This document shows, piece by piece, positions 26,393-34,374 of a DNA stretch of 64,000 bases. This DNA is from a bacterium (GTDB taxonomy: Bacteria; Acidobacteriota; Thermoanaerobaculia; Multivoradales; J023), in NCBI GenBank assembly GCA_024226315.1, contig JAAELT010000350.1, positions 1-64,000 on the forward strand, read 5' to 3'. The position numbers and the translations under genes were made by a program. The notes under the pieces are model-generated. The model was not told where the DNA came from. It saw only the letters and a list, made by a program, of their open reading frames with translations, and ran no database searches. Each line of letters starts with the position of its first letter. The first letter of the stretch is position 1.

Positions 26393-28411
26393 TCAACGGC
26401 GGCGACGGCTGGCCGCCAGCCCCATGCCGGCGAGGCCGAGGGCGAGCAGGCCGGAGATCGGGTCGATGGCGCCGCTGCCGCCGCCGCCTCCGGTCGGGCG
26501 AGGGGCCGGGGCGTCGAACATGGGTTGGTTGGTGTCGACGCGCCGGCTGCGTACCGGCTGGGCGGCGCGACGGGCCTGGGCCTCGCGCTCGCGGGCGACC
26601 CGCTTCTGGTTGTGTCGCTCGATGCCGCGGGTCAGGTAGGCCTCCTCGGTGAGGACCACCATCGAGGTCTCGTCGGTCACCAGCTGGTACTCGAGGCCGA
26701 GGTTCCGGACGATGTCGTCGGCTTCGGTGGCCGGCAGCAGGCCGGCCTGCTCCTGGACCTCGAAGGCCTCGATCCGGTGCAGGGCCCACAGTCGCTCGAG
26801 CTCGGGATGGTCGGTGTCGACGTCGGGGAAGTCGAAAGACGTCGTGTAGACCTTGTCCTCGCCGGACATCCGGGTCTCGAGCTTCACCCTGGCCTTGCCG
26901 CCCTCCTCGTAGCGGCCGAAGAACACCACCTGCTGGCCACGGTAGACCTTGCCCAGCGCCTCCTCGCTGGTCTCGGACACCTTCACGCCCGAGATTCTGA
27001 GGTGCGTGTCGTGCAGCGCCTCGTGAGTGATCTTGCTCTTGGCGAGCAGGATCTGGCCGAGGATGTCGTCCTGGTTCGAGACCGAGGCGGAGAAGCCGCC
27101 GCTGGCCTCGCAGATGGTGCGCATCAGCGGCCAGTTGGCGCTGTTGCCCATCAGGAAGCCGAAGACGCGGACGTCGACCTGCTTCATCAACTGGTAGAAC
27201 TCGCGCGGATCGATGATGCCGGTGTTGGTCACCGCGTCGGTCACCAGCACTACGCTGGAGGCGCGGTCGTCGTCGAGGTCGTCGAGCGCCAGACGCAGGC
27301 CGGCGTAGAGGTTGGTGCTGCCGCCGGCGGCGAGGCTCGCCACCTCGTCGATCGCCCGCTGAGCGTTTTCGGGCGTCGCCGGCATCCAGCCGCGCGTCAG
27401 CCGGCGGGCGCTGTTGTTGAAGGTCACGATGCGGAAACGGTCTTGCGGCTGCATGTCGCCCAGCGCCCGGCCGACGCCGTCGGCCAGGGTGCGGATCTTG
27501 CCGTCCATGCTGCCCGAGACGTCGAGCACGAAGGTGTAGTCGGCGCCGCGGTTCAGGGGCTTGAGGTCGATGCCCGGGGTGAGCACCAGCATGAAAGTGC
27601 CGGGCTTCGACTCGTCGGCCCGGTAGGCGACCATCTCCAGGCGCCCGGGCAGGCCGTCGGCCAACCGGTAGTAGAAGACGAAGTCGCGGTCGAGGCTGGC
27701 GCCCTGGCGCTCGAGCACGATGCGGTAGTGGTCGGTGTCGAGCTCCTCGACCCGCGCCTCGTTTTCGAATCCGGGCACCCGCACCTCGGCAACGGGCCAG
27801 GCGGACTTCAGCTCCAGCTCCACCGAGAAGCTGCCCTCGACCCGGGTGTTTGGCAGCCAGAAGCTGGCCGCCAGCTCGTCGGTGCCGCCGTCCTCGAGCG
27901 GATAGAGATAGCGGCCGATGCCGGTGTCGATGGCCAGCGGCTGGTAGTAGACGAAGCGGATGCCGGTCGAGTCCTGGGCGCGCACCGGCGAGACCAGGAA
28001 ATCAAACGTCTGGTAGCCGTTCTTGGTCGCCAGGCCGGCGTCATTGCCCTGGTCGCGCTCCTCCTCGTAGATCTGTGCCGCGTGATCGCGCTCCAGCACT
28101 TCGCCGTGGAGCTCCCGCTCGCCGGCGATGATCGTCACCTCCGACAGGCTGGCGCTCTCCGGCAGCGGGAACGAGTAGTGGGCCTCGAGGTCCACGTCGT
28201 TGGGATTGAAGAAGGTCTGGCGGACCTCGGTCTGGGCGAATCCGTTGTGGATCACCACGCGCACGTTGTGGTCGCGGATCTGGATCGGGGCGTCGGGCGA
28301 GCCGACCGGCGTCAAGGTGCCGGCGGCGTGCGCCGCGGACAGACTCCCCAGTGCCAGAGCCGCGAAAGCGAGAGCAAGCACGGTTCGTCGTTTCATTCGG
28401 TGGTGTCTCAT
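26393..28411 (-). CDS. Exported VIT-VWA domain protein with GlyGly-CTERM sorting tail
   Basis: A 672-aa protein. The ATG at 28411 follows AAGGAG by 5 nt. A signal peptide (RRTVLALAFAALALGSLSAAHAA) is followed by a VIT domain (about residues 45-170), then a von Willebrand A domain with the metal-site motif DVSGSMDG at about residue 295 and VVLVTDAVTNTG. The C-terminus reads GGGGGSGAIDPISG, a hydrophobic helix, then SRRRR, which is a GlyGly-CTERM signal. Related VIT-VWA proteins in proteobacteria carry a sortase signal instead. It should be exported, anchored and then processed by the adjacent rhombosortase, with the VWA domain binding a ligand outside the cell. A sigma-54 promoter precedes it. 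Confidence 0.9.
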   Translation of the reverse strand: MRHHRMKRRTVLALAFAALALGSLSAAHAAGTLTPVGSPDAPIQIRDHNVRVVIHNGFAQTEVRQTFFNPNDVDLEAHYSFPLPESASLSEVTIIAGERELHGEVLERDHAAQIYEEERDQGNDAGLATKNGYQTFDFLVSPVRAQDSTGIRFVYYQPLAIDTGIGRYLYPLEDGGTDELAASFWLPNTRVEGSFSVELELKSAWPVAEVRVPGFENEARVEELDTDHYRIVLERQGASLDRDFVFYYRLADGLPGRLEMVAYRADESKPGTFMLVLTPGIDLKPLNRGADYTFVLDVSGSMDGKIRTLADGVGRALGDMQPQDRFRIVTFNNSARRLTRGWMPATPENAQRAIDEVASLAAGGSTNLYAGLRLALDDLDDDRASSVVLVTDAVTNTGIIDPREFYQLMKQVDVRVFGFLMGNSANWPLMRTICEASGGFSASVSNQDDILGQILLAKSKITHEALHDTHLRISGVKVSETSEEALGKVYRGQQVVFFGRYEEGGKARVKLETRMSGEDKVYTTSFDFPDVDTDHPELERLWALHRIEAFEVQEQAGLLPATEADDIVRNLGLEYQLVTDETSMVVLTEEAYLTRGIERHNQKRVAREREAQARRAAQPVRSRRVDTNQPMFDAPAPRPTGGGGGSGAIDPISGLLALGLAGMGLAASRRRR

Positions 28412-28449
28412 GTTCAATCTCCTTTTCATGTTCCGACACCGTTTCGCAG

Positions 28450-28465
28450 AGCAACCGCGGTGCCA
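28450..28465 (-). promoter_or_regulatory. Sigma-54 (-24/-12) promoter of the VIT-VWA gene
   Basis: On the minus strand the sequence reads TGGCACCGCGGTTGCT: a perfect TGGCAC, 5-bp spacer and TTGCT, matching the RpoN consensus. Predicted transcription start near 28439 leaves a leader of about 28 nt that contains the AAGGAG ribosome site. A sigma-54 activator gene is divergently encoded 150 bp away. Confidence 0.8.
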
Positions 28466-28497
28466 GCTCGGCGGATCGCATCCATCTGCTGGAAACA

Positions 28498-28514
28498 AGA
28501 AACTTGCCGTTTCT
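28498..28514. promoter_or_regulatory. Palindromic activator site upstream of the sigma-54 promoter
   Basis: AGAAAC, 5 bp, GTTTCT: a perfect 6-bp inverted repeat centred about 67 bp upstream of the predicted VIT-VWA start and about 93 bp upstream of the activator gene. Its position suits an enhancer-binding-protein site acting on either side. Confidence 0.45.
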
Positions 28515-28586
28515 GGAACGGATCGCGACTGGGCGCTGGCGCCTCGGCATTCGTACTTCTGGCGTACATAGCCTGTCCATTCGCTG

Positions 28587-28598
28587 TATAGTGCGCAC
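28587..28598 (+). promoter_or_regulatory. Possible leaderless -10 element of the activator gene
   Basis: TATAGT (28587-28592) ends 6 nt before the ATG at 28599, and no Shine-Dalgarno sequence lies between. This spacing would place the transcript start at or next to the A of the start codon. No good -35 was found. Confidence 0.4.
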
Positions 28599-30137
28599 AT
28601 GGCCTCTCTCTTCTCGGCCGCCGATCGCTCCCTGGCCGAGGCGGTGAGCGATCTGGTCTACTGCAACCCGTTCCTACCCGAGCGGGTGGAGTGCGAGCGC
28701 CGCATCCTGGGAGACGAGTTCCGCGACCTGGGCCCGATCTGGCACCATGCGGGCACGGGCACCAGCCCCAACGTGCCGCCCATCAACCAGCGGGTCGAGC
28801 CGCTGGCGGCGCGCGCCTGCGGGCGGCTCGAGGCCGGAGACGAGCCGAGCGTCCAGGACCTGCGCCTGTACCACGCGCTGGCCGTCTACCTGCTGTATTC
28901 CCGCTTCGAGGCCGACCTGTTCGAGGCGATCAAGACCGAGGGCAAGACGCCCGGCAGGATGGCTTCCTACGGCCGCTTCGCCGCCGACTACGAGCGGCTG
29001 GTCGGCTGCCACCCACAGGTCCGAGCGCTGGAAGGCGATCCGGCGCATCTCTTCGCCTCGTTCTTCCAGGTGCGGCGCGCCTTCCACCTCATCTACGCTC
29101 ATCTGATCGGCGGCTCGATGCCGGCGGCGCGGCTGCGGGCGTCGGTCTGGGAGTCGATCTTCACGCGCGACATGAGGCGCTACCGCCGCTCGCTCTACCG
29201 CCGAATGGGCGACGTCACGACGCTCGTCACCGGCCCTTCCGGAACCGGCAAGGAGCTGGTGGCGCGGGCCATCGGCATGGCCCGCTACATCCCCTTCGAC
29301 GGCGTCTCACGCTGCTTCAAAGAAGACTTCGAGGCCTCGTTCTTTCCCCTCAACCTGTCGGCGCTCTCACCCACCCTGATCGAATCCGAGCTCTTCGGCC
29401 ACCGCAAGGGCGCCTTCACCGGCGCGCTGCAGGACCGGCCGGGCTGGCTCGAGGTCTGCCCGCCGCTCGGCACCGTCTTCCTGGACGAGATCGGCGAGGT
29501 CGAGCTGGCGATCCAGGTGAAGCTCCTGCGCGTGCTCGAGAGCCGCGTCTTCCAGCGCCTCGGGGAAACGCAGGACCGCGCCTTCGAGGGCAAGATCATC
29601 ACCGCCACCAACCGGGACCTGGCGGCCGAGATGCAGGCCGGCCATCTGCGCGAGGATTTCTACTACCGCCTGTGCTCCGACCTCGTCACCACCCCGTCGC
29701 TGGCCGAGCAGCTCTCCGACTCGCCCGGGGAGCTGCCCAACCTGATCCGCTTCGTCGCCGCGCGCATCGCCGGCGAGGAAGAGGCCGACGACCTCACCGA
29801 CGAGGTCGAGGCCTGGATCGTCGACGGGCTCGGCCCCGACTACCCGTGGCCGGGCAACTTCCGCGAGCTCGAGCAGTGCGTGCGCAACGTCATGATCCGC
29901 GGCGCCTACCGTCCGCAGCCCCGGACGGACGGCCCCGAGCAGGCCGTGACCGAGGCCGTGACCGCCGGCCGCCTGAGCGCTGACGAGCTGCTGAGCCGCT
30001 ACGCCACCCTCGTCTACCACCGCGCCGGCAGCCTGCAGGAAGCCGGCCGCCGCCTGGGCCTCGACCGCCGGACCGTCAAGGCTCGGCTGGACCGGGACCT
30101 CCTCTGCCGGTTGCGCGGCGAGGGAGATCGGCATTGA
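28599..30137 (+). CDS. Sigma-54-dependent transcriptional activator (enhancer-binding protein)
   Basis: A 512-aa protein. Residues about 1-200 form an uncharacterised helical sensory region with no receiver or GAF motif that I recognise. The AAA+ domain has Walker A TGPSGTGKEL (about 211), the sigma-54-contacting loop GHRKGAFTGALQ (about 270), Walker B GTVFLDEIGE and the arginine-finger region ATNRDLAAEMQ. The C-terminus holds a Fis-type helix-turn-helix (QEAGRRLGLDRRTVKARL). Divergent placement from a gene with a near-perfect sigma-54 promoter and a palindrome between them strongly suggests it activates the VIT-VWA gene. The input signal is unknown. Confidence 0.9.
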   Translation: MASLFSAADRSLAEAVSDLVYCNPFLPERVECERRILGDEFRDLGPIWHHAGTGTSPNVPPINQRVEPLAARACGRLEAGDEPSVQDLRLYHALAVYLLYSRFEADLFEAIKTEGKTPGRMASYGRFAADYERLVGCHPQVRALEGDPAHLFASFFQVRRAFHLIYAHLIGGSMPAARLRASVWESIFTRDMRRYRRSLYRRMGDVTTLVTGPSGTGKELVARAIGMARYIPFDGVSRCFKEDFEASFFPLNLSALSPTLIESELFGHRKGAFTGALQDRPGWLEVCPPLGTVFLDEIGEVELAIQVKLLRVLESRVFQRLGETQDRAFEGKIITATNRDLAAEMQAGHLREDFYYRLCSDLVTTPSLAEQLSDSPGELPNLIRFVAARIAGEEEADDLTDEVEAWIVDGLGPDYPWPGNFRELEQCVRNVMIRGAYRPQPRTDGPEQAVTEAVTAGRLSADELLSRYATLVYHRAGSLQEAGRRLGLDRRTVKARLDRDLLCRLRGEGDRH

Positions 30138-30192
30138 CAGAAGGCAAGAAAGGGGGAAAAATGGACACGGCAATTCCAGATTGGGCCACAAA

Positions 30193-31365
30193 ATGGACAT
30201 CCTGCGCCGATTCTTCCCCCTTCCCGAGCAGAGCTTTTTCCTCTTTGGGCCACGTGGAACCGGCAAGTCGACCTGGCTGCGGCACGTTTTCCCCGACGCG
30301 CTGATCCTCGACCTGCTCGAGCCGGCGGTCCATCGCTCCCTCGACTCTCGCCCCGAGCGGCTGACGGAGATCGTCGCCGGCACACCGCGACCGGAAGTCG
30401 TGGTGATCGACGAGGTGCAGCGCATCCCCGAGCTGCTCACCGTCGTCCACTCGCTGATCGAGAAGCGTCGCGGTCTGAAGTTCGTGCTGACGGGATCGAG
30501 CGCGCGCAAGCTCCGCCGCGGAGGGGTGGACCTGCTGGCGGGTCGCGCCCTCAATCGGACGCTGCATCCGTTCATGGCAGCCGAGCTCCCCTCTTTCGAT
30601 CTCGCTCGAGCCCTGAAGGAGGGGATGCTCCCCCTGGTGTGGGCCGCACCGCGACCGACAGACGTTCTCGACTCCTATGCCTCGCTCTATCTCGACCAGG
30701 AAATCCGGCTCGAAGGCTGGGCTCGCGACGCCGGGAGCTTCACGCGTTTCCTGGAAGCCGTGAGCTTCTCTCACGGTGGGGTGCTCAACACCTCCGAGGT
30801 GGCGCGGGAGTGCGAGGTCGAGCGCCGCACCGTGACGCGATACCTGGAAGTGCTGGAGGACCTGCTGCTGGCGTTTCGCGTGCCGGTCTTCACCCGCCGG
30901 GCTCGACGCCGGACGGCGAGTCATCCCAAGCTCTACATCTTCGATGCAGGAGTCTACCGCTCGGTGAGGCCACGCGGTCCCCTCGATCGCGAGGAGGAGA
31001 TCGAGGGAGCCGCGCTGGAGGGCCTCGTCGCGCAACACCTGCGGGCCTGGATCGCCTATTCGGGAAGCGACTGCAAGCTCTATTTCTGGCGTACGCGCAA
31101 GGGCGTCGAGGTGGACTTCGTGCTCTACGGCGGCGGTGGCTTCTGGGCCGTCGAGGTCAAGAATACGACGCGCGTACGAACGCGCGACATGCGGGCCTTG
31201 CGAACTTTTCAGCAGGACTACCCGGAATGTGAGGCTCTGCTCGTCTATCGCGGCGGAGAGCGGCTTCGAATCGACGGGATCTGGTGCCTACCGTGCGAAG
31301 AGTTTCTCCGTGAGCTGCACCCTGAACGGGAGCTGATCCCGGCCGCAACCGCCGGCGCTACTTGA
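30193..31365 (+). CDS. AAA ATPase with DUF4143 domain
   Basis: A 390-aa protein. Walker A FGPRGTGKSTW lies at about residue 19, Walker B is VVVIDEVQRIPEL, and sensor 1 is VLTGSSARKLRR, the AAA_14 family layout. The C-terminal DUF4143 part includes a winged-helix-like TSEVARECEVERRTVTRYLE and a PD-(D/E)xK-like fold (VEVDFVLYGGGGFWAVEVKN, catalytic residues D, E and K). Such proteins are common, frequently transferred, and of unclear role. ATG at 30193 is chosen over the upstream TTG at 30181. It follows the activator gene by 55 bp; no functional link is evident. Confidence 0.85.
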   Translation: MDILRRFFPLPEQSFFLFGPRGTGKSTWLRHVFPDALILDLLEPAVHRSLDSRPERLTEIVAGTPRPEVVVIDEVQRIPELLTVVHSLIEKRRGLKFVLTGSSARKLRRGGVDLLAGRALNRTLHPFMAAELPSFDLARALKEGMLPLVWAAPRPTDVLDSYASLYLDQEIRLEGWARDAGSFTRFLEAVSFSHGGVLNTSEVARECEVERRTVTRYLEVLEDLLLAFRVPVFTRRARRRTASHPKLYIFDAGVYRSVRPRGPLDREEEIEGAALEGLVAQHLRAWIAYSGSDCKLYFWRTRKGVEVDFVLYGGGGFWAVEVKNTTRVRTRDMRALRTFQQDYPECEALLVYRGGERLRIDGIWCLPCEEFLRELHPERELIPAATAGAT

Positions 31366-31723
31366 TCGACCACCTCAGCCGCCCCTCGTCGCCATCGCGT
31401 CCCGCGCCACCCACCCCACGGGACGGCGCCGCATCCCGAGAAACTGCCTGTTCGGGTATTGGGGCGCCCGGTTTCGGCCCCTATCCTTTAGGGTGGAGGG
31501 AACTTCCATGCCTCGTCCTGGCGGCCGCGATCGTCAAGGCACCTCGCACGTCTTCGGCCACCGGCTCCCCACACGTTGCCGGTCCCCGCCGAGCCGCCGA
31601 CCTGCGCCCAGTCCTCGAGACTCGAGCGGCTCCCGGAGCTGCCGAGGTCCGCCCCAATCTCCGTTTTGAATCTCAGATCCATTGGCTGGCTTCGTGCCAG
31701 CGACATTCAGGAAAGGCAACGTC
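31366..31723. other. 358-bp non-coding stretch upstream of the caspase-like gene
   Basis: No gene is visible. A motif agaaactgcctgttcg (31439-31454) resembles the palindrome at 28498. Near 31683-31698 a TTGGC...TGC arrangement has sigma-54-like GG/GC spacing but poor sequence match. No terminator with a U-run was seen after the ATPase gene. Confidence 0.4.
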
Positions 31724-34258
31724 ATGCTCAGCATCGACGAACTCAGGAGAAAACTGCAACTTCGACTTCAATCCCGGAAGAGCGATTTCACCCACAAGTC
31801 GATCCACTACGCCGAACGGCCGCTCGACAAGGCCACGGAGCTCCTCATCGGCCCGAACGCCTACCCGGTAGAGCGCGAGTCCTACCTGGTGGTGATCGAC
31901 GAGGCTCCCGGCGCGTTCTGGACCCATCCCGTGAGCTACGAACTGCACGAGACCGAGACCGGCGAGGTCACGGTGATCCACGAACAGTATCCGCTCGAGA
32001 GCCCGAATCTCGAGGTGGAAATGGTCGCCTTGCACATCCCGGACATCCCCGGGCTGCTGCCAAGAAAAGAAGATAGGGATCTTCCCGAGCCACTCCAGGT
32101 GGAGGTTGGAAGGCTCGAGAAGATCCTGTGGCACAAGTCCTTCGATCTTCCCCGGCCGTGCACGGCGCACCGGCACGCTCTCTTCGTCGCCGGCGTAGAC
32201 AACATGCCGCACTTCCACGACGACTTCCTGATCATGCGCGACGTGCTGCTCGAGACGTACGGATACCGCCCCGACAACATCGTCATCGTCCTCGGCGACG
32301 GCTCGGACTACGCCGATCTGCCGGTCGACTACCCGGGCACCATCGTCGGCCTCGACGACGCCCTGGACAGCTACCGACCCGGCGGCTCGCGCGAGCTGGG
32401 TGCCGACGATCATCTGTTTCTCTTCGGCTTCAACCACGGCGGGATCGAATCCGGCGACGCCTATCTCTGCATGCACCCCGCGTGGACTCCCAAGTACTAT
32501 GACCACCAGCTGCGGGCCAAGCTCGACGACATCCACTGCGGCGATCTGATCGTCGCCATGAACCAGTGCCACAGCGGCGGGTTCATCGACGACGTGCTGG
32601 CCTCGACCGGCCCCGGCGGCATCGCCATCATGACCGCCTGCCGATCCGACCAGAGCGCCTACCCGGCGACCGGCGGCGGCAGCCACGGCTACCTGGCCGC
32701 GGCCCTGGCGACGGCGCTGAACTGGGCATTCCCGGCGGGCGTCGGAGCAACCTTCCCCGGCCACGCGGTGGGCACCGTCAGCGCCCAGGACAACAACCTC
32801 GACGGCAGGCTCTCGGCCGAGGAGGCATGGCTCTACGTACACGACATGATGCACGCTCACCACTGGCACACCATCAACGGCATCGAGACGCCCCAGTGGG
32901 GCACCTCCACCCCGACGGCCGGCGCCGCCCTTTTCTGGGGCCAGCCGAACCTCGTGGTCGCCGACGGCTCGCCCTTCTGGGAGAGCCCGGACGTCTACCT
33001 GCACAACCCGGCGACCGTCCCCACCGACGCCACCGCCGTCACCTGGCATCCCGACAACTGGAATGACGATTACCGTCCCGACATGGTCAACCGCGTCGTC
33101 TGCCGGGTGCACAACACCGGCTGCGCTCCCTGCCGCAACACCTCGGTCGAGTTCCGAGCCATGTCCTTCGGCGTCGGCGGCGGCACCACCCTGATCGGCA
33201 CCGCCGGCCCGCTCGACATCGATCCCGGCCAGCACACCTTCGCCTGGGTCGACTGGAACTTCTCGAGCGCGCTGTCGCACCGTTGCATCATGGTCCGCGC
33301 GGATTCCGCCGGCGATCCGGCGATGCCCTTCGGCGGCAATATCGTGCCGGACGACAACCAGGCGCAGCGGAACGTCGACCCTCTGTACCTGGCACCCTAC
33401 TTCGCCGAGCCGCTCAAGCGAGCGGTGGAGCTGGAGCAGACCTTCCTGATTCAGAACCTTTTCGACGTCGAAGCCCGCTTCGTCGGCGATCTGGCGATGG
33501 GTGAGCGCTCACCCGAGATCGAGGAGATCGACACCGAACCGCTCGAGGCACTCGGCCGCAAAGTGCTCCAACCGCAGCAGGCCCAGCGGGTGAAGATGCG
33601 GATGAAGATCCGGCCGCGCGCGCGGCTGGGCAAGAAGTTCCGCTTCCCGATCCAAATCAAGAGCCTGCAGCCGGAAGAGCAGATCCTTGGCGGCGTCACG
33701 CTGACGGTGGAGATCGCCGCCGGGCGGCTGGAGGGTCAGGTGGTACGCCGCACCGGCAGGCCCGGCAAAGGGCGGGTGGTGCTCGAGGGCCTCAAGCAGA
33801 AAGAGCAGAAGCACAGCGCCCGCGTCCGCCGCAGCGGACGGTTCTCGTTCAAGCACATCGCCCCGGGCCCTTACCGGATCTGGGCGGAGTGCAAAGAGGG
33901 CGTGGCGCAGAGCACGGTGTTCGTGGAGAAGAACACGGTGACCCGCAAGATCCTGATGCTCGAGGAGATCCCGCGGCTGGTCCACGGCCGCCTCGACGAC
34001 GTGAGCGGCGAACCGCTGGCCGACACCCTGATCGCGGCGCGCGACGCCGAGACCGGCGTCCGCTACCTGGCACGCACCGACAGCCACGGCGACTACACCC
34101 TGGCGGGCGCGCACGCCGGCGAGTTCGAGATCACGGTGCCCGGTGAGAGCCGGCTCGCGCCCCGCACCCTGCGGCTCGACGAGACCCTGACCGAGGAGCC
34201 CGAGGTGGCGACGCAGCGGGCCGCGGTCCTGGAAGAGGCGGTGCTGCAGGAAGTGTAG
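31724..34258 (+). CDS. Caspase-like (clan CD, C13-type) protease with carboxypeptidase-regulatory-like C-terminal domains
   Basis: An 844-aa protein starting at an ATG preceded by AGGAAAGG. Residues about 1-140 are an unassigned N-terminal region without a signal peptide. The protease domain (about 145-400) has the catalytic His in FLFGFNHGG (about 237) and catalytic Cys in AMNQCHSGGFIDD (about 282), preceded by DNIVIVLGDGSDY, the legumain/caspase-fold order. DNNLDGRLSAEEAW is an EF-hand-like Ca loop. A beta-rich middle domain follows, then two transthyretin-like repeats (about 675-760, RLEGQVVRRTGRPGKGRVVL; about 765-844, LVHGRLDDVSGEPLADTLIA). It likely cleaves after a specific side chain, but the substrate is unknown. 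It is transcribed alone. Confidence 0.8.
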   Translation: MLSIDELRRKLQLRLQSRKSDFTHKSIHYAERPLDKATELLIGPNAYPVERESYLVVIDEAPGAFWTHPVSYELHETETGEVTVIHEQYPLESPNLEVEMVALHIPDIPGLLPRKEDRDLPEPLQVEVGRLEKILWHKSFDLPRPCTAHRHALFVAGVDNMPHFHDDFLIMRDVLLETYGYRPDNIVIVLGDGSDYADLPVDYPGTIVGLDDALDSYRPGGSRELGADDHLFLFGFNHGGIESGDAYLCMHPAWTPKYYDHQLRAKLDDIHCGDLIVAMNQCHSGGFIDDVLASTGPGGIAIMTACRSDQSAYPATGGGSHGYLAAALATALNWAFPAGVGATFPGHAVGTVSAQDNNLDGRLSAEEAWLYVHDMMHAHHWHTINGIETPQWGTSTPTAGAALFWGQPNLVVADGSPFWESPDVYLHNPATVPTDATAVTWHPDNWNDDYRPDMVNRVVCRVHNTGCAPCRNTSVEFRAMSFGVGGGTTLIGTAGPLDIDPGQHTFAWVDWNFSSALSHRCIMVRADSAGDPAMPFGGNIVPDDNQAQRNVDPLYLAPYFAEPLKRAVELEQTFLIQNLFDVEARFVGDLAMGERSPEIEEIDTEPLEALGRKVLQPQQAQRVKMRMKIRPRARLGKKFRFPIQIKSLQPEEQILGGVTLTVEIAAGRLEGQVVRRTGRPGKGRVVLEGLKQKEQKHSARVRRSGRFSFKHIAPGPYRIWAECKEGVAQSTVFVEKNTVTRKILMLEEIPRLVHGRLDDVSGEPLADTLIAARDAETGVRYLARTDSHGDYTLAGAHAGEFEITVPGESRLAPRTLRLDETLTEEPEVATQRAAVLEEAVLQEV

Positions 34259-34268
34259 GCTGCTGACG

Positions 34269-34373
34269 CGGTCGGGCAGATGGCCTGTGGGCGGTGCTCA
34301 AGCTCCTCTCTGCCAGGCCAGGCTGCTCGGGCTTGATCGCATTGCGCTCCGCCCTCGGCCATCTGCCCGACCG
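34269..34373. repeat. Long hairpin repeat, copy B
   Basis: Outer arms 34269-34285 and 34357-34373 pair perfectly over 17 bp. Inner gggcggtgctcaa and ttgcgctccgccc also pair with two mismatches. It sits between convergent genes (stops at 34258 and 34375), consistent with a bidirectional transcript-end structure. See copy A at 26268. Confidence 0.7.
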
Positions 34374-34374
34374 C

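Noticed and set aside
30160..30200. Duplicated aaaatggaca words suggesting an IS21-type terminal repeat
   Set aside because: Only two 10-bp copies, no transposase, and the second lies within the start of a normal ATPase gene.
31683..31698. Sigma-54 promoter before the caspase-like gene
   Set aside because: GG/GC spacing is right but both boxes match poorly, and the predicted leader would be shorter than the ribosome site allows.
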